Shown: piece by piece, positions 14,613 through 22,664 of the stretch
Layout: the number at the start of each line of letters is the position of its first letter
How positions within the stretch are numbered: the first letter of the stretch is position 1
Notes under the pieces: model-generated
Told to the model about the DNA's origin: nothing
Seen by the model: only the letters and a program-made list of their open reading frames with translations
Databases searched by the model: none
Assembly: GCA_904501955.1 (NCBI GenBank)
Contig: CAJGCY010000018.1
Location: 1-26,838 of the forward strand
Direction of reading: 5' to 3'
DNA from: an uncultured Akkermansia sp.
GTDB lineage: Bacteria > Verrucomicrobiota > Verrucomicrobiia > Verrucomicrobiales > Akkermansiaceae
Length of the DNA: 26,838 bases
Program-made: the position numbers and the translations under genes

Positions 14613-15107
14613 TTACTCCTCCGACGGCAGCTGCAGCTCGTAGTCGGAGACATCGAGCATTTGGCCGAACTTGAAGCCGACGCCCGTGAAGTGGGAGACT
14701 TGGCGGAAGCCTAAGCTCTCATGGAAGCGGGCGCTGGCGGAGTTGTTGTGGGTGATGCAGGCGATGAGGGCGCGGCAGCCGGTGGCGTGGCATGCGTGGA
14801 TGAGCTTTGTCATGAGCTGCGAGCCGATGCCTTGGCGCTGAGCCGTTTTAGACAGATAGACAGTTGTCTCCCACGTTTTGGCGTAGGCGGCGCGTTCTTT
14901 CCAGGGGTGGGCGTAGCAGTAGCCGAGGATGGTGCCGCCAGCCTCCCATACAAACCAAGGGTAATGTGTAGAAAGGGTGCGGATGCGCTCTTTCATTTTC
15001 TCCGTGCTCACCGCTTCTGTCTCAAAGGATATGGTGGTGTGCAGCACGTATTCATTGTAGATGCTTGCAATGGCTGCGGCGTCTGCTTCTGTTACTCGGC
15101 GTATCAT
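14613..15107 (-). CDS. GNAT N-acetyltransferase, phosphinothricin/amino-acid acetyltransferase type
   Basis: 165 residues. MIRRVTEADAAAIASIYNEYV at the start, TTISFETEAVS, WETTVYLSKTAQRQGIGSQL with the acetyl-CoA loop QRQGIG, and NNSASARFHESLGF followed by VGFKFG match the Pat/YwnH-like branch, which acetylates amino groups of small molecules such as methionine sulfoximine or phosphinothricin. The ATG at 15107 is preferred over the GTG at 15116: the GTG touches the predicted -10 and so would precede the transcription start, and family members begin MIR. The transcript is predicted near-leaderless. It converges on the LRAT-like paralogue with a 14-bp gap and lies downstream of sbcC without sharing its promoter. 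Confidence 0.9.
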   Translation of the reverse strand: MIRRVTEADAAAIASIYNEYVLHTTISFETEAVSTEKMKERIRTLSTHYPWFVWEAGGTILGYCYAHPWKERAAYAKTWETTVYLSKTAQRQGIGSQLMTKLIHACHATGCRALIACITHNNSASARFHESLGFRQVSHFTGVGFKFGQMLDVSDYELQLPSEE

Positions 15108-15116
15108 CCGTAACAC

Positions 15117-15145
15117 AGCATAACGTCTTTGCCGTATGAAGTCAA
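15117..15145 (-). promoter_or_regulatory. Promoter of the GNAT gene, near-leaderless
   Basis: Minus strand TTGACT (15140-15145), a 17-nt spacer, then TATGCT (15117-15122), nine bases before the ATG at 15107. Expected leader about 2-3 nt. The -35 abuts the palindrome at 15145-15181. Confidence 0.62.
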
Positions 15146-15181
15146 GCGCCTATTTGCATGGCGTACATGCAAATAGGCGCT
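15145..15181. terminator. Perfect 16-bp palindrome downstream of sbcC
   Basis: AGCGCCTATTTGCATG (15145-15160), 5-nt loop GCGTA, exact reverse complement (15166-15181). It lies 22 bp after the sbcC stop. It is a stable hairpin and the likely 3' end of sbcDC transcripts, but no T-tract follows. Because it touches the -35 of the GNAT gene it could equally be an operator. Confidence 0.6.
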
Positions 15182-15203
15182 GTGGCGTTGAAAAGTCGAG
15201 CCC

Positions 15204-18200
15204 TTAATGTTGCTCGAAGGGGAACTTGGGCTCGGACTTCACGGCGGAGCATCCCTCAATGGTGGAGAAGCCACCGCTGCGCAGTTTGAGCTCCAATCTG
15301 CTGCGCACCTGCTCGCTGATTTGCTCCACGTGGGAGATGATGCCGATGGTTTTGCCCTCACCGCACATGGTACCCAAGCTGTTAAGCACTTGGGCAAGCG
15401 TAGAGGAGTCCAGAGTGCCGAAGCCCTCATCCAGGAAGAGTGTGTCAATCTGCGTGTCGGAAGCCATCTTCGAGAGGCCGAGGGCCAGCGCCATGCTGAC
15501 GATGAAGGATTCACCGCCGGAGAGGTTGTTGCAGCTGCGCTCTTCACCGGAATTGTGCTCGTAGTCAATGACATTGAGCTCGAGGCCCTCCTTCGCGGTT
15601 TCACCCGTGGCTCGTTTCAGCTTGAAGCGCTGAGAAAGCTTGGCAAGCTCGATGTTGGCTTTTTTGATGAGCATGTCGAAGGTGTATTGCTGGGCAATGA
15701 GTTTGAACCCTTCGTTCGTGCCACCGAGTATGTCCTTGAGCTTGCTCCAGGTGTTGAGCTCTGACTTAATGGCTTCGAGCTCGCGGGCGTTTTTCTCCTT
15801 CTCCTTGAGGTGGATATCATCCACGTGGAGCTCGGCAGAGAGCGTTTGCTCCTGCAGGTTGAGCTGCTCGAGCTGCTGCGTTTGCAGCAGTTTTTCTTCC
15901 TCCAGTTGCGGAACGGGGGCATTCGCGAGCTCCGGTTGCTGAGCTTGCAGGTCGCGGTGGGCCTTGCGCTCGCGCTCCAGCAGGGCTGTGCGGGTTTCGA
16001 TGGCGGTGTTCAGGGTAGTGAGCTGCTCTTCTAACTTGGCCGCGGTGGGGATGAGCAGGGCTGCTGCACGGAAGTCTTCCTCGCTGCTGAATCCGTGGGC
16101 GGCCAAGGCTTGCTGCATGGCATCCTCAGCGGTTTTCTTGTGTTTCTCGGCTTCTGCGATGCGAGCCTTCACGTTATTGAGCGCCAATTCCGCCTTTTCT
16201 TCGGCGTGTTTTGCAGATTTAGCCTTATCATCAGCCGTTTTCATGTCCGCAGACAATTGGTTGATGTGGTTTTGGTAGCTGGTAGCGAGTGCAGCTGCCG
16301 TATTACCGGCACCCCACTTGTTGTTGAAGTCGCATTGGGCCTGCTCAAGCGCAGCATGTAAGCGCTTCCACTCGTCATAGGCTGCATTGCTGCGAGTTAC
16401 CTCATCATTTTTCACCTTAGCCGTGTTTTCCGCATGAGTCTGGAGGGAATTCAACTCCTGTTCTTCCGCTGTGACTTGTTGAGAGAGCGCGCGGTACTCC
16501 TGCAGGCTCTTGCGGAGCATGCGTACCAAGGCCACTGCCTCTTGCAGAGTGTGTGCCTGCTGCGTGGTGCAGGGGAGCAAGGCTTGCTGCAACTTATCGC
16601 GCAGCTCGGCGGGCTTCAGCTTGCTTTGCAATTCTGCCACGTATTCTTGCAGCGACTTTAGCTTGTTAAGCTGTTGTTCGGTGTGCTCGAGGGTGGCAGC
16701 CAGAGCCTCCGGTACGGCGTCAAAACCGCAGAGACGCAATGCCTCACTGCGTTTGTGCTCCGCAGCTTGCATCGTGTTGTATGCTCCTTGCAGCGTTGCC
16801 TGAGCCCCACTCAGTTGGCGGTCAGCCTCTTGGTGTTGCTTGCGGAGTGCTTTGAGTTCCTGCTCGGCTTGTTTGCGGAGCTCCTGCGTGTTCTTCAACT
16901 GTGAGTCGTAGAGGTCATGCGGGCTCTTGGTGGGCGTGGTGGAGCCGCAGCAGGGGCAGCACTCCAGATTGCCGGCGGCAAAATCGTTGTAGAGCGATTT
17001 GAGCTTCTCGTCAATGCTTTGGATGTTGCTGAGCATCTCCACTTTCTCAGAGAGAGCTTGGTATTTTTGCTCTGCTACATCACAGCCGGGCAGGGCGGCT
17101 TGCTTAGCTTTTGCGGATGCGAGGGCCTCTTCCGCTCCCGCGTGTGCCGAGGCTGCCTTCTCGTACTCGTCTGCACGTGAAGCCAGGTTTGCCAGATTAT
17201 GGCTATGGCTGATAAGCTCCTGTTGGGTGCGCCCTTGCAGAATGTCGGCAATTTCCTTCTCTACTCGCGCATGTTCGGATTGCAGCTCCGCTGTGGGCGG
17301 CAGCGTGGCGTTGCCCTTAGGCTCATCCTGCCAAAGGGCAAGGATGGCTTCCACCTGTGGCAGGTATTCTTCCAATGCGGCGTCTGCCTGCTTTTCTGCC
17401 AAACGCTTTTTGTTTTGCTCCAAGCTACGTTGAGCCTTTTGCAACTTTTCGGCTGCTTTTGTTGCGGCAGAGGTAGCTTTTTGTGCGTTTTCATGAGCTT
17501 TGCCTGCGTCTTGTTCGCGCACAAGAACCATTTTCCTCTGCGTATTAAGCTCACTTTCCTCCTTGCGCATGTGCTCGTCGACATTGCGGAGCTTTGCTTG
17601 GAGTTCCGTTTGCTCAGCTTTGGCGGAGTCGCACAGTTGGGTGGCGTGAGCAGCAGCCTGTTCTGCTTTTTCAGCAGACTCGGTGTGTGCGGATTCGGCG
17701 GGCTGAAGCTTGTTTAGGCAATCCGCCAGAGTAGCTTGGGCGGTGCTGAGGGTGGCAGCTACCGGCTGCACCTCTTTGGCTGCTTTGGCTTGGGCAATTT
17801 GCTTTTCTGCGCCGCTGTCCTTGAGCGCTTGGAGCTGCGCTTGAGTATCCTGCAAACGTTTTTCCTCCGCCTCAACGTTTTCTTTTGCTCTTGCGCAGTC
17901 ATCAAGCCATTGCAGCGCCTTGTTCAGCGCATCAATTGTAGCTTGAGCCTTCTTCTTGGCGCAGACGATTTGTTCTAACTCTTTTTCCTTGGCGGCGCGC
18001 TCTTCGACACTCAGTGTGCTGATGTCCGGGTAGCGATCTTTTTTTGCTTTTAAGGTGCCGATATACTGATGCACATAGTTGCCGATGCGCTCATAGTCCT
18101 CCGTGTGGGTGATGGTGGAAAGTATCTCCGCTCGCTCGCTTCCTTTGGCTCGCATGAACTCGGAGAATTTCCCCTGTGGCAGCATGACACTGCGGGTGAA

Positions 18201-18647
18201 GTTCTGCATGGTCAAGCCGGTGATGGCGTGGAGCTCTTTTTCCACTCCTCGCAGCTGGTTGCTGAGCAGTTGCCAGTTACCGTCCGCAGTTTGGATGAAA
18301 AGCTTTTGCTTGGGTTGAGCAAACGGTGTATTGGAGCCTTCTTGTGTGCGGCGGTGAGTCGTTAAGACTTTGTAACGCTTGCCGTTATGAGAGAATATCA
18401 CTTCTGCCATGCAGTTCTTTGTCCCCTTGCTCATCAGCTCGTTGCTATGGGTGCTGACTCCGTTGACTCGCGGGGTGGCGCGGTACATTGCAAAGCAAAT
18501 GGCGTCCAGAATGGTGCTTTTACCGGAGCCGGTGGGGCCGGTAATGCAGAAGATGCCGGATTTGCTGATGCTCTTCTCCGTCAGGTCGATGGTGAAGGTG
18601 CCTGCGAGGGAATTGATGTTGCTGATGGTGATTTTTTCAATCTTCAT
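15204..18647 (-). CDS. sbcC: Exonuclease subunit SbcC (Rad50-like ATPase)
   Basis: 1147 residues, typical length. SbcC with SbcD cleaves DNA hairpins, protein-blocked ends and palindromes. Seen: SMC-type N-terminus MKIEKITISNINSLAG with P-loop GPTGSGKST (37-45); a long Ala/Glu/Gln/Lys-rich coiled coil (about 190-1000) interrupted near 563 by the zinc hook CCPCCG; ABC signature LSGGES (near 1040); Walker B TLFLDEGFGTLD (near 1070); and the histidine of IGIISHVEQ. All ATPase elements are present, so it should be functional. It starts 20 bp after the sbcD stop in the same operon. The ATG gives the exact conserved N-terminus. Confidence 0.98.
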   Translation of the reverse strand: MKIEKITISNINSLAGTFTIDLTEKSISKSGIFCITGPTGSGKSTILDAICFAMYRATPRVNGVSTHSNELMSKGTKNCMAEVIFSHNGKRYKVLTTHRRTQEGSNTPFAQPKQKLFIQTADGNWQLLSNQLRGVEKELHAITGLTMQNFTRSVMLPQGKFSEFMRAKGSERAEILSTITHTEDYERIGNYVHQYIGTLKAKKDRYPDISTLSVEERAAKEKELEQIVCAKKKAQATIDALNKALQWLDDCARAKENVEAEEKRLQDTQAQLQALKDSGAEKQIAQAKAAKEVQPVAATLSTAQATLADCLNKLQPAESAHTESAEKAEQAAAHATQLCDSAKAEQTELQAKLRNVDEHMRKEESELNTQRKMVLVREQDAGKAHENAQKATSAATKAAEKLQKAQRSLEQNKKRLAEKQADAALEEYLPQVEAILALWQDEPKGNATLPPTAELQSEHARVEKEIADILQGRTQQELISHSHNLANLASRADEYEKAASAHAGAEEALASAKAKQAALPGCDVAEQKYQALSEKVEMLSNIQSIDEKLKSLYNDFAAGNLECCPCCGSTTPTKSPHDLYDSQLKNTQELRKQAEQELKALRKQHQEADRQLSGAQATLQGAYNTMQAAEHKRSEALRLCGFDAVPEALAATLEHTEQQLNKLKSLQEYVAELQSKLKPAELRDKLQQALLPCTTQQAHTLQEAVALVRMLRKSLQEYRALSQQVTAEEQELNSLQTHAENTAKVKNDEVTRSNAAYDEWKRLHAALEQAQCDFNNKWGAGNTAAALATSYQNHINQLSADMKTADDKAKSAKHAEEKAELALNNVKARIAEAEKHKKTAEDAMQQALAAHGFSSEEDFRAAALLIPTAAKLEEQLTTLNTAIETRTALLERERKAHRDLQAQQPELANAPVPQLEEEKLLQTQQLEQLNLQEQTLSAELHVDDIHLKEKEKNARELEAIKSELNTWSKLKDILGGTNEGFKLIAQQYTFDMLIKKANIELAKLSQRFKLKRATGETAKEGLELNVIDYEHNSGEERSCNNLSGGESFIVSMALALGLSKMASDTQIDTLFLDEGFGTLDSSTLAQVLNSLGTMCGEGKTIGIISHVEQISEQVRSRLELKLRSGGFSTIEGCSAVKSEPKFPFEQH

Positions 18648-18667
18648 GGTTGAGGGTGGGTTGGGAA

Positions 18668-19873
18668 TTAGTTGTTAAGGCTGTCCAATGCTTGGCGGAA
18701 GCAGTTCTTTATGGCGGTCAATTCTGCTGCCTCTAGATTGTATTTTTCCAAGCATTTCTCGAATAAGGATTCCGGGGTAAGGGTGCTGAGATCCTGCACG
18801 TTGTCCTCATCGTTAAGCTCCATGTACATGCCGGGGCGGTTCACGATGAGTTTGTAGTTGTACAAGCGGTGGAACATTTTGTATGCTTTGGTGCGCAGTT
18901 GCTCCACGGAGAGGTCCGTGCCGGTGTATACCAGCTGCAGGTTGGTGCGTTTGCTACCCGCTTCCGCCTCTTGGGTGCTCAGCCGGTCGGGCAGGGTATC
19001 CAGCTCCTCTTGGGTGGCACAGCTGTGCTTGACGTGCAGGGTAAAGCTCGGCACGGCGAGCTTCTCGCGCGTCACCTTGCCCTCGCTGATTTCCACCAGC
19101 AGCACGTGGCGATCCGCCGTTTCATCTATACCCATGGGCAGGGGACTGCCACTGTAGGCTATGCGCCCCTCCGCCAGGCTGTACCCTTTGTGGATGTGCC
19201 CCAGCGCCACGTAGTCGAACACGGGGGAGAAAATGCCGGCGTTCACCGTCTCCAGCGTGCCGATCAGCCTGCGGGTGGAGTCCGTGACTTCTGCTCCGCT
19301 GACACTCAGGTGCCCCATGCAAATAACGGGTAGACCCTCGTGGGCGGATTTCCACCCCTCAGCCTGCTGCGCTACCTCTTCATACACCTTGGCGATGCCG
19401 CGAATGTAGGCATCATCCGTCTCGCTATCGCTGCTCTCTTCTGCCACCTCGCGCGGGCGCAGGTAAGGCACGGCGCACACCAAGGCAGCGGGGTTGCCCG
19501 CCTCATCTGCCACGGGGATGAGGCATTTCTCGAGATTATCACGGCTCAGGGAGCTTACCAGGTAAGCATGGTGGCGCTTGAGCAGCGGCGCGCTGGACTC
19601 CAGCTGAGCCACGCCGTCGTGGTTGCCGCCGGTCATGATAATGTAACGGCAGCCTGTTTGGTCCGCCTTGCTCAAAAAATCATGGTAAAGCTCCAGCGTG
19701 CTATCGCCGGGCGTGCTGTTGTCGAAAATGTCTCCGCTGATGAGCAGTACGTCTGACTTTTGCTCTCGCAGTTGAACAAGAAGCCATTCCGTGAAATCGC
19801 GGAACTCCTCTGTGCGTGTTTTTTCCTGCAAGCGGTTGCCTAAATGCCAGTCTGAGGTGTGAATTATTCTCAT
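18668..19873 (-). CDS. sbcD: Exonuclease subunit SbcD (Mre11-like nuclease)
   Basis: 401 residues. Mn-dependent nuclease subunit of SbcCD. Calcineurin-like phosphoesterase motifs in order: TSDWHLG (6-12), SGDIFD (46-51), GGNHDG (82-87), CMGHLSVSG and ALGHIHKGY. The C-terminal cap domain (from about 280) includes NLQLVYTGTDLS, as in SbcD. It is first gene of the sbcD-sbcC operon, with a consensus promoter about 45 bp upstream. Confidence 0.97.
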   Translation of the reverse strand: MRIIHTSDWHLGNRLQEKTRTEEFRDFTEWLLVQLREQKSDVLLISGDIFDNSTPGDSTLELYHDFLSKADQTGCRYIIMTGGNHDGVAQLESSAPLLKRHHAYLVSSLSRDNLEKCLIPVADEAGNPAALVCAVPYLRPREVAEESSDSETDDAYIRGIAKVYEEVAQQAEGWKSAHEGLPVICMGHLSVSGAEVTDSTRRLIGTLETVNAGIFSPVFDYVALGHIHKGYSLAEGRIAYSGSPLPMGIDETADRHVLLVEISEGKVTREKLAVPSFTLHVKHSCATQEELDTLPDRLSTQEAEAGSKRTNLQLVYTGTDLSVEQLRTKAYKMFHRLYNYKLIVNRPGMYMELNDEDNVQDLSTLTPESLFEKCLEKYNLEAAELTAIKNCFRQALDSLNN

Positions 19874-19917
19874 AGTTGTAGCGATGAGGTTTGTGGGGTG
19901 GTGGATTTGCTGATGGC

Positions 19918-19946
19918 ATTATAGCATATAAATAACATCTTGTCAA
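19918..19946 (-). promoter_or_regulatory. Perfect consensus sigma-70 promoter of sbcDC
   Basis: Minus strand TTGACA (19941-19946), a 17-nt spacer, then TATAAT (19918-19923): both hexamers exact. Predicted start near 19911, leader of about 38 nt without a clear ribosome site. Confidence 0.85.
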
Positions 19947-19999
19947 GATGGGTAAGAAAAAATAATTTGTTTTTTATGAAAGACGAAAGGCGGAGGCAT

Positions 20000-20088
20000 G
20001 GATTCAATCGGAGCGAGGGACTTCAGACCCTCTTATAGATTAGCACTGCGTGCATTTAAGTGATTAAAGCTTGTTATTTGGTGAATCC
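20000..20088. other. Cloverleaf-like set of inverted repeats between sbcD and the thioredoxin-like gene
   Basis: An outer 7-bp pairing GGATTCA (20000-20006)/TGAATCC (20082-20088) encloses three hairpins: GAGGG-8 nt-CCCTC (20015-20032), GCAC-TGC-GTGC (20043-20053) and TTTAA-GTGA-TTAAA (20055-20068). It is not a tRNA: there is no T-arm, and the anticodon-like loop has eight bases. The 313-bp gap (19874-20186) otherwise holds only the two promoters. The structure may be chance. Confidence 0.25.
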
Positions 20089-20111
20089 TGTGGTTTGTGT
20101 TACAAAAAATC

Positions 20112-20141
20112 TTGTCAACTGGGGGTGGGGAGGGGTAGAAT
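20112..20141 (+). promoter_or_regulatory. Promoter of the thioredoxin-like gene
   Basis: TTGTCA (20112-20117), an 18-nt G-rich spacer, then TAGAAT (20136-20141). Predicted leader of about 40 nt, long enough for the AAAGGA site at 20174-20179. Confidence 0.55.
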
Positions 20142-20186
20142 AAGCATGCCGCCGGAGAAGGCGGGATGTAACGAAAGGAAATGGTT

Positions 20187-21122
20187 ATGATGAATAAGGT
20201 GTGGATGCCCGCAATGGTAGCGATGGTGTGCTCTGTGAGTGCAGCGGAGTGGGGCACGGATTATGAGGCAGCATTGGCACAGGCCAAGGCGGAGGGCAAG
20301 GCAGTGCTGGTAGATTTTACCGGGTCGGATTGGTGCGGGTTTTGCATGCAATTGAGGGCGCAGGTATTAGAGCACACGGAGTTTTCCGCTTGGGCTCAAG
20401 CGAACTTCGTGCTGCTGGAGGTGGATATGCCCAAGAACCCGAAGTTTGATGATAAGTTGCGCGAGCAGAATAACATGCTGTGCGAAAAGTATAAGGTGGA
20501 TGCTTTCCCCACGGTGCTGGTGCTGGATGCTCAGGGAAACCCGCTGGGCGGTTTGTTCGGGTATGAGGGTGATTGGAAAATCGCAAAGGGTGAGATAGAA
20601 CCAGGCCTGAAAGTGCAACAACTGTTACAACAAGCGGAGTCCCTGCAAGGGGCTGCCAAGCTCGAGCTCTTAGTGCAGGCTTGGCGCTTGATTCCTGAGG
20701 ATTTGCAGAAGCTGAATCCGCAGCTGAAAAAAGACATTTTGACCTTGGACACGGGGGATATCAGCGGCTTGCATGCGGAGGAAAATGCGCAAAAACGCTT
20801 GCGCGAATGTGTAAAGGCCGCCAATGCTGCCCCGACGGATGCCGCCGCTCTTGAGCTGGTGGAGGCAGAGTTGAAGACCGCTCACCCCTCCATCCGTAAG
20901 CCATTGTTGGAGCATAAGTTCAGGCTGCTGGTGTTGCTGGCGGAAACGCATGAGGATGTGCTCGCCGCGGCGGAGGTGGCATACGCCGCCATCGAGGCAG
21001 ACCTGCGTTTGAGCCCGGATGTGAAGAAAAGCCGCATCAACCAGATGAAAGGCGTGTTCGCCAATCCGCAAACCACGCTCAACCGCAGCCGCATGATTAA
21101 ACGCAATCGCCCCAAGCGCTGA
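20187..21122 (+). CDS. Secreted thioredoxin-fold protein
   Basis: 311 residues from ATG 20187. Three in-frame ATGs lie at 20181, 20187 and 20190; the AAAGGA at 20174-20179 is too close to the first and well spaced for the second and third. A signal peptide (about 1-19, ending SVSA) precedes a thioredoxin-like domain (20-140): VLVDFTGSDWCGFCMQL with active-site C50-G-F-C53, and the cis-Pro segment VDAFPTVLVLD. A helical C-terminal region (150-311) of unknown function follows, rich in Ala/Glu/Leu. It is a likely periplasmic thiol oxidoreductase. The DFTGSDWCG form is common in Verrucomicrobiota and Planctomycetota. It is followed 8 bp later by a small membrane protein gene, probably one transcript. 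Confidence 0.9.
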   Translation: MMNKVWMPAMVAMVCSVSAAEWGTDYEAALAQAKAEGKAVLVDFTGSDWCGFCMQLRAQVLEHTEFSAWAQANFVLLEVDMPKNPKFDDKLREQNNMLCEKYKVDAFPTVLVLDAQGNPLGGLFGYEGDWKIAKGEIEPGLKVQQLLQQAESLQGAAKLELLVQAWRLIPEDLQKLNPQLKKDILTLDTGDISGLHAEENAQKRLRECVKAANAAPTDAAALELVEAELKTAHPSIRKPLLEHKFRLLVLLAETHEDVLAAAEVAYAAIEADLRLSPDVKKSRINQMKGVFANPQTTLNRSRMIKRNRPKR

Positions 21123-21130
21123 TAAATGCT

Positions 21131-21514
21131 ATGAAGGGAAAACGCGCACGCCAACGTCGCCATAAAGCTGCCGGGGCTGCTTCCTCGGTGGCTGCGCCGA
21201 CTTTGCCGTGGGTGGTGCGTTATTCTTACGAGCTGCTGTACGGCAGCGCTGTGTTGTTTTTTCTGGGGGGACTTTGCGTGTCCCCCTATTTGTATATGGG
21301 GCTGGCGCTTTCTGTTGTGCTCATTGTGCTGAACTCGTGCTTCAACAAGCGCTTGAAACGCTATCATCATAAGGAACTTTCCAAACTGCCCCCGCTTCAG
21401 GAGCCTGAGTATGATGTGTATGCCCCTGCCAGTTGTGTGGTTCCCGTGCGCAATCATTACAAAAATGTGCCGCGTTACAAGCGCGAAAAGAGCTTGTTCG
21501 GTAAGTTTGATTAG
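21131..21514 (+). CDS. Small two-helix membrane protein
   Basis: 127 residues. A very basic N-terminus (KGKRARQRRHK) is followed by two hydrophobic helices (about 37-53, LLYGSAVLFFLGGLCVS, and 56-70, YMGLALSVVLIVLNS) and a polar, Tyr- and Lys-rich C-terminal tail (71-127). Positive charges on both flanks suggest that both termini are cytoplasmic. No family is recognised. It is probably co-transcribed with the thioredoxin-like gene. It converges on the metallophosphatase gene with a 6-bp gap. Confidence 0.75.
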   Translation: MKGKRARQRRHKAAGAASSVAAPTLPWVVRYSYELLYGSAVLFFLGGLCVSPYLYMGLALSVVLIVLNSCFNKRLKRYHHKELSKLPPLQEPEYDVYAPASCVVPVRNHYKNVPRYKREKSLFGKFD

Positions 21515-21520
21515 TGGAGT

Positions 21521-22576
21521 TTACGCCGCGAAGTGAATGAGTTGCAGCCCGTTATCTGCCGACAGAAGCGCAACGGTTGTGTCGCCGTGTCCCATCGCGT
21601 TGAGGGTGCAGACGAATGCCCCGTTGAGCTCTGCGTAGCGGCAGCCACCGGGCACATGGTCATGCCCGCGGAAGATGCCGAGCAGCTCGCGACCGGTGAG
21701 TCGCCGGTGCAGGGGAATGTAGGCTGCGATGTCCGCGAGTCCTTGCTTGCAGCCATGGAATCCGCGCAGGGGTGGGATATGCCCCAGCTGCGGGGTAAGT
21801 ATGCCACGCATCAGGTCGTCCCGGCAGCGGCAGTGCAGTTCTTCCGGCAGGCTGGAGATGAGCTCCGCCCCTGCCGGTATGGGCTGTAGCTCTGCGAGCT
21901 CTTGCTGCACATCGGTATGTGGCGGGCATCCATGAGCAAAGAGGTAGGCGCCGTGCTCGCATCCCACCCCTACCAACTCGCCGACAAATGGCGCCGTGCG
22001 AGCCAGTTCCATAGCCGCTTGCCCCAAGACCATGGCGTGGCTGCCGCGACCGTGTGCGTGCAGGCTGTTCAGGTGCTCCGCTGTTTCTGCCGGGCGTACG
22101 GCGGAGTGAAAATAGCCGCGATAATCCTGCTCAAGCGCGAGGTCGTGGTTGCCACAGATGAAGCTCAGGCGGTAGTTGCCCGCATCACCTTGCATGAGGC
22201 AGTCCTCAATAAGCGCCAGCAGGGCGAAGTCCTCCTCCCCGCGGTCGAGGGCATCCCCCAGCAGGATGAAGTGAGCTTGTTGCCCCGCGCGCTCGGCAAG
22301 TGTGCATACATGGCAGATGATGTGCAGCAGCGTGCGGAAATGGCCGTGTGTGTCGCCCACAAAGCAATAGAGCTCATCGGTTTGCGCTTGCTGTAATAGC
22401 CCGCCGCCGTCCTCCCGTTTGCCTGCCCATTGGCGGAAGCTCTCGGCGATTTCCACCTGGCGGTGCAGGGCGGAATAGGTGGCGTACATGCTTTGCCACA
22501 TGGTGCAGCCCTGCAGGTGCTCCGCTGCGGGAGCTTCTGCCGGTGCCGGGAATGAGCCTGTAATTGGAAACGCCAT
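21521..22576 (-). CDS. Calcineurin-like metallophosphatase, PPP-type motifs
   Basis: 351 residues from ATG 22576. Motifs: GDTHGHFRTLL (74-84), GDALDRG (107-113), GNHDLALEQ (142-150), FAHGCPP and GHDH (304-307). GDxHG...GDxxDRG...GNHD is the layout of PPP-family protein phosphatases (PrpA/PrpB, PP1/PP2A), so a phosphoprotein substrate is possible, though diadenosine-polyphosphate hydrolases share it. The frame stays open to ATG 22681, but that region overlaps the divergent gene and contains the promoter. The ATG at 22588 overlaps the -10, leaving 22576 as the first start inside the predicted transcript. It converges with the small membrane protein gene. Confidence 0.88.
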   Translation of the reverse strand: MAFPITGSFPAPAEAPAAEHLQGCTMWQSMYATYSALHRQVEIAESFRQWAGKREDGGGLLQQAQTDELYCFVGDTHGHFRTLLHIICHVCTLAERAGQQAHFILLGDALDRGEEDFALLALIEDCLMQGDAGNYRLSFICGNHDLALEQDYRGYFHSAVRPAETAEHLNSLHAHGRGSHAMVLGQAAMELARTAPFVGELVGVGCEHGAYLFAHGCPPHTDVQQELAELQPIPAGAELISSLPEELHCRCRDDLMRGILTPQLGHIPPLRGFHGCKQGLADIAAYIPLHRRLTGRELLGIFRGHDHVPGGCRYAELNGAFVCTLNAMGHGDTTVALLSADNGLQLIHFAA

Positions 22577-22586
22577 GGTGGCGCTC

Positions 22587-22615
22587 ATTTTAGGAAGCCC
22601 CTGCCAAGGAGTCAA
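22587..22615 (-). promoter_or_regulatory. Promoter of the metallophosphatase gene, near-leaderless
   Basis: Minus strand TTGACT (22610-22615), a 17-nt spacer, then TAAAAT (22587-22592), ten bases before ATG 22576. Expected leader 3-4 nt. It is back-to-back with the promoter at 22626-22654. Confidence 0.7.
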
Positions 22616-22625
22616 GCGAAAAATG

Positions 22626-22654
22626 TTGACGCCGCACCCTGTCGTGGGTAGAAT
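22626..22654 (+). promoter_or_regulatory. Promoter of the divergent GNAT gene, near-leaderless
   Basis: TTGACG (22626-22631), a 17-nt spacer, then TAGAAT (22649-22654), ten bases before ATG 22665. The mirror image of its neighbour: the two -35 boxes are ten bases apart, so the polymerases would compete or share an activator. Confidence 0.68.
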
Positions 22655-22664
22655 GATGTCCGAC

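Noticed and set aside
15207..17717. Numerous plus-strand frames opposite sbcC (up to 185 codons)
   Set aside because: Shadows of the long coiled-coil gene; Leu- and Cys-rich translations without start signals.
14613..19873. SbcCD and the GNAT as part of the LRAT/GTPase system
   Set aside because: Each has its own strong promoter and terminator-like hairpin, and SbcCD is a near-universal housekeeping nuclease; adjacency alone is not evidence.
20000..20088. tRNA gene
   Set aside because: Pairing superficially resembles a cloverleaf, but there is no T-loop, the central loop has eight bases and no acceptor CCA context or D-loop consensus is present.
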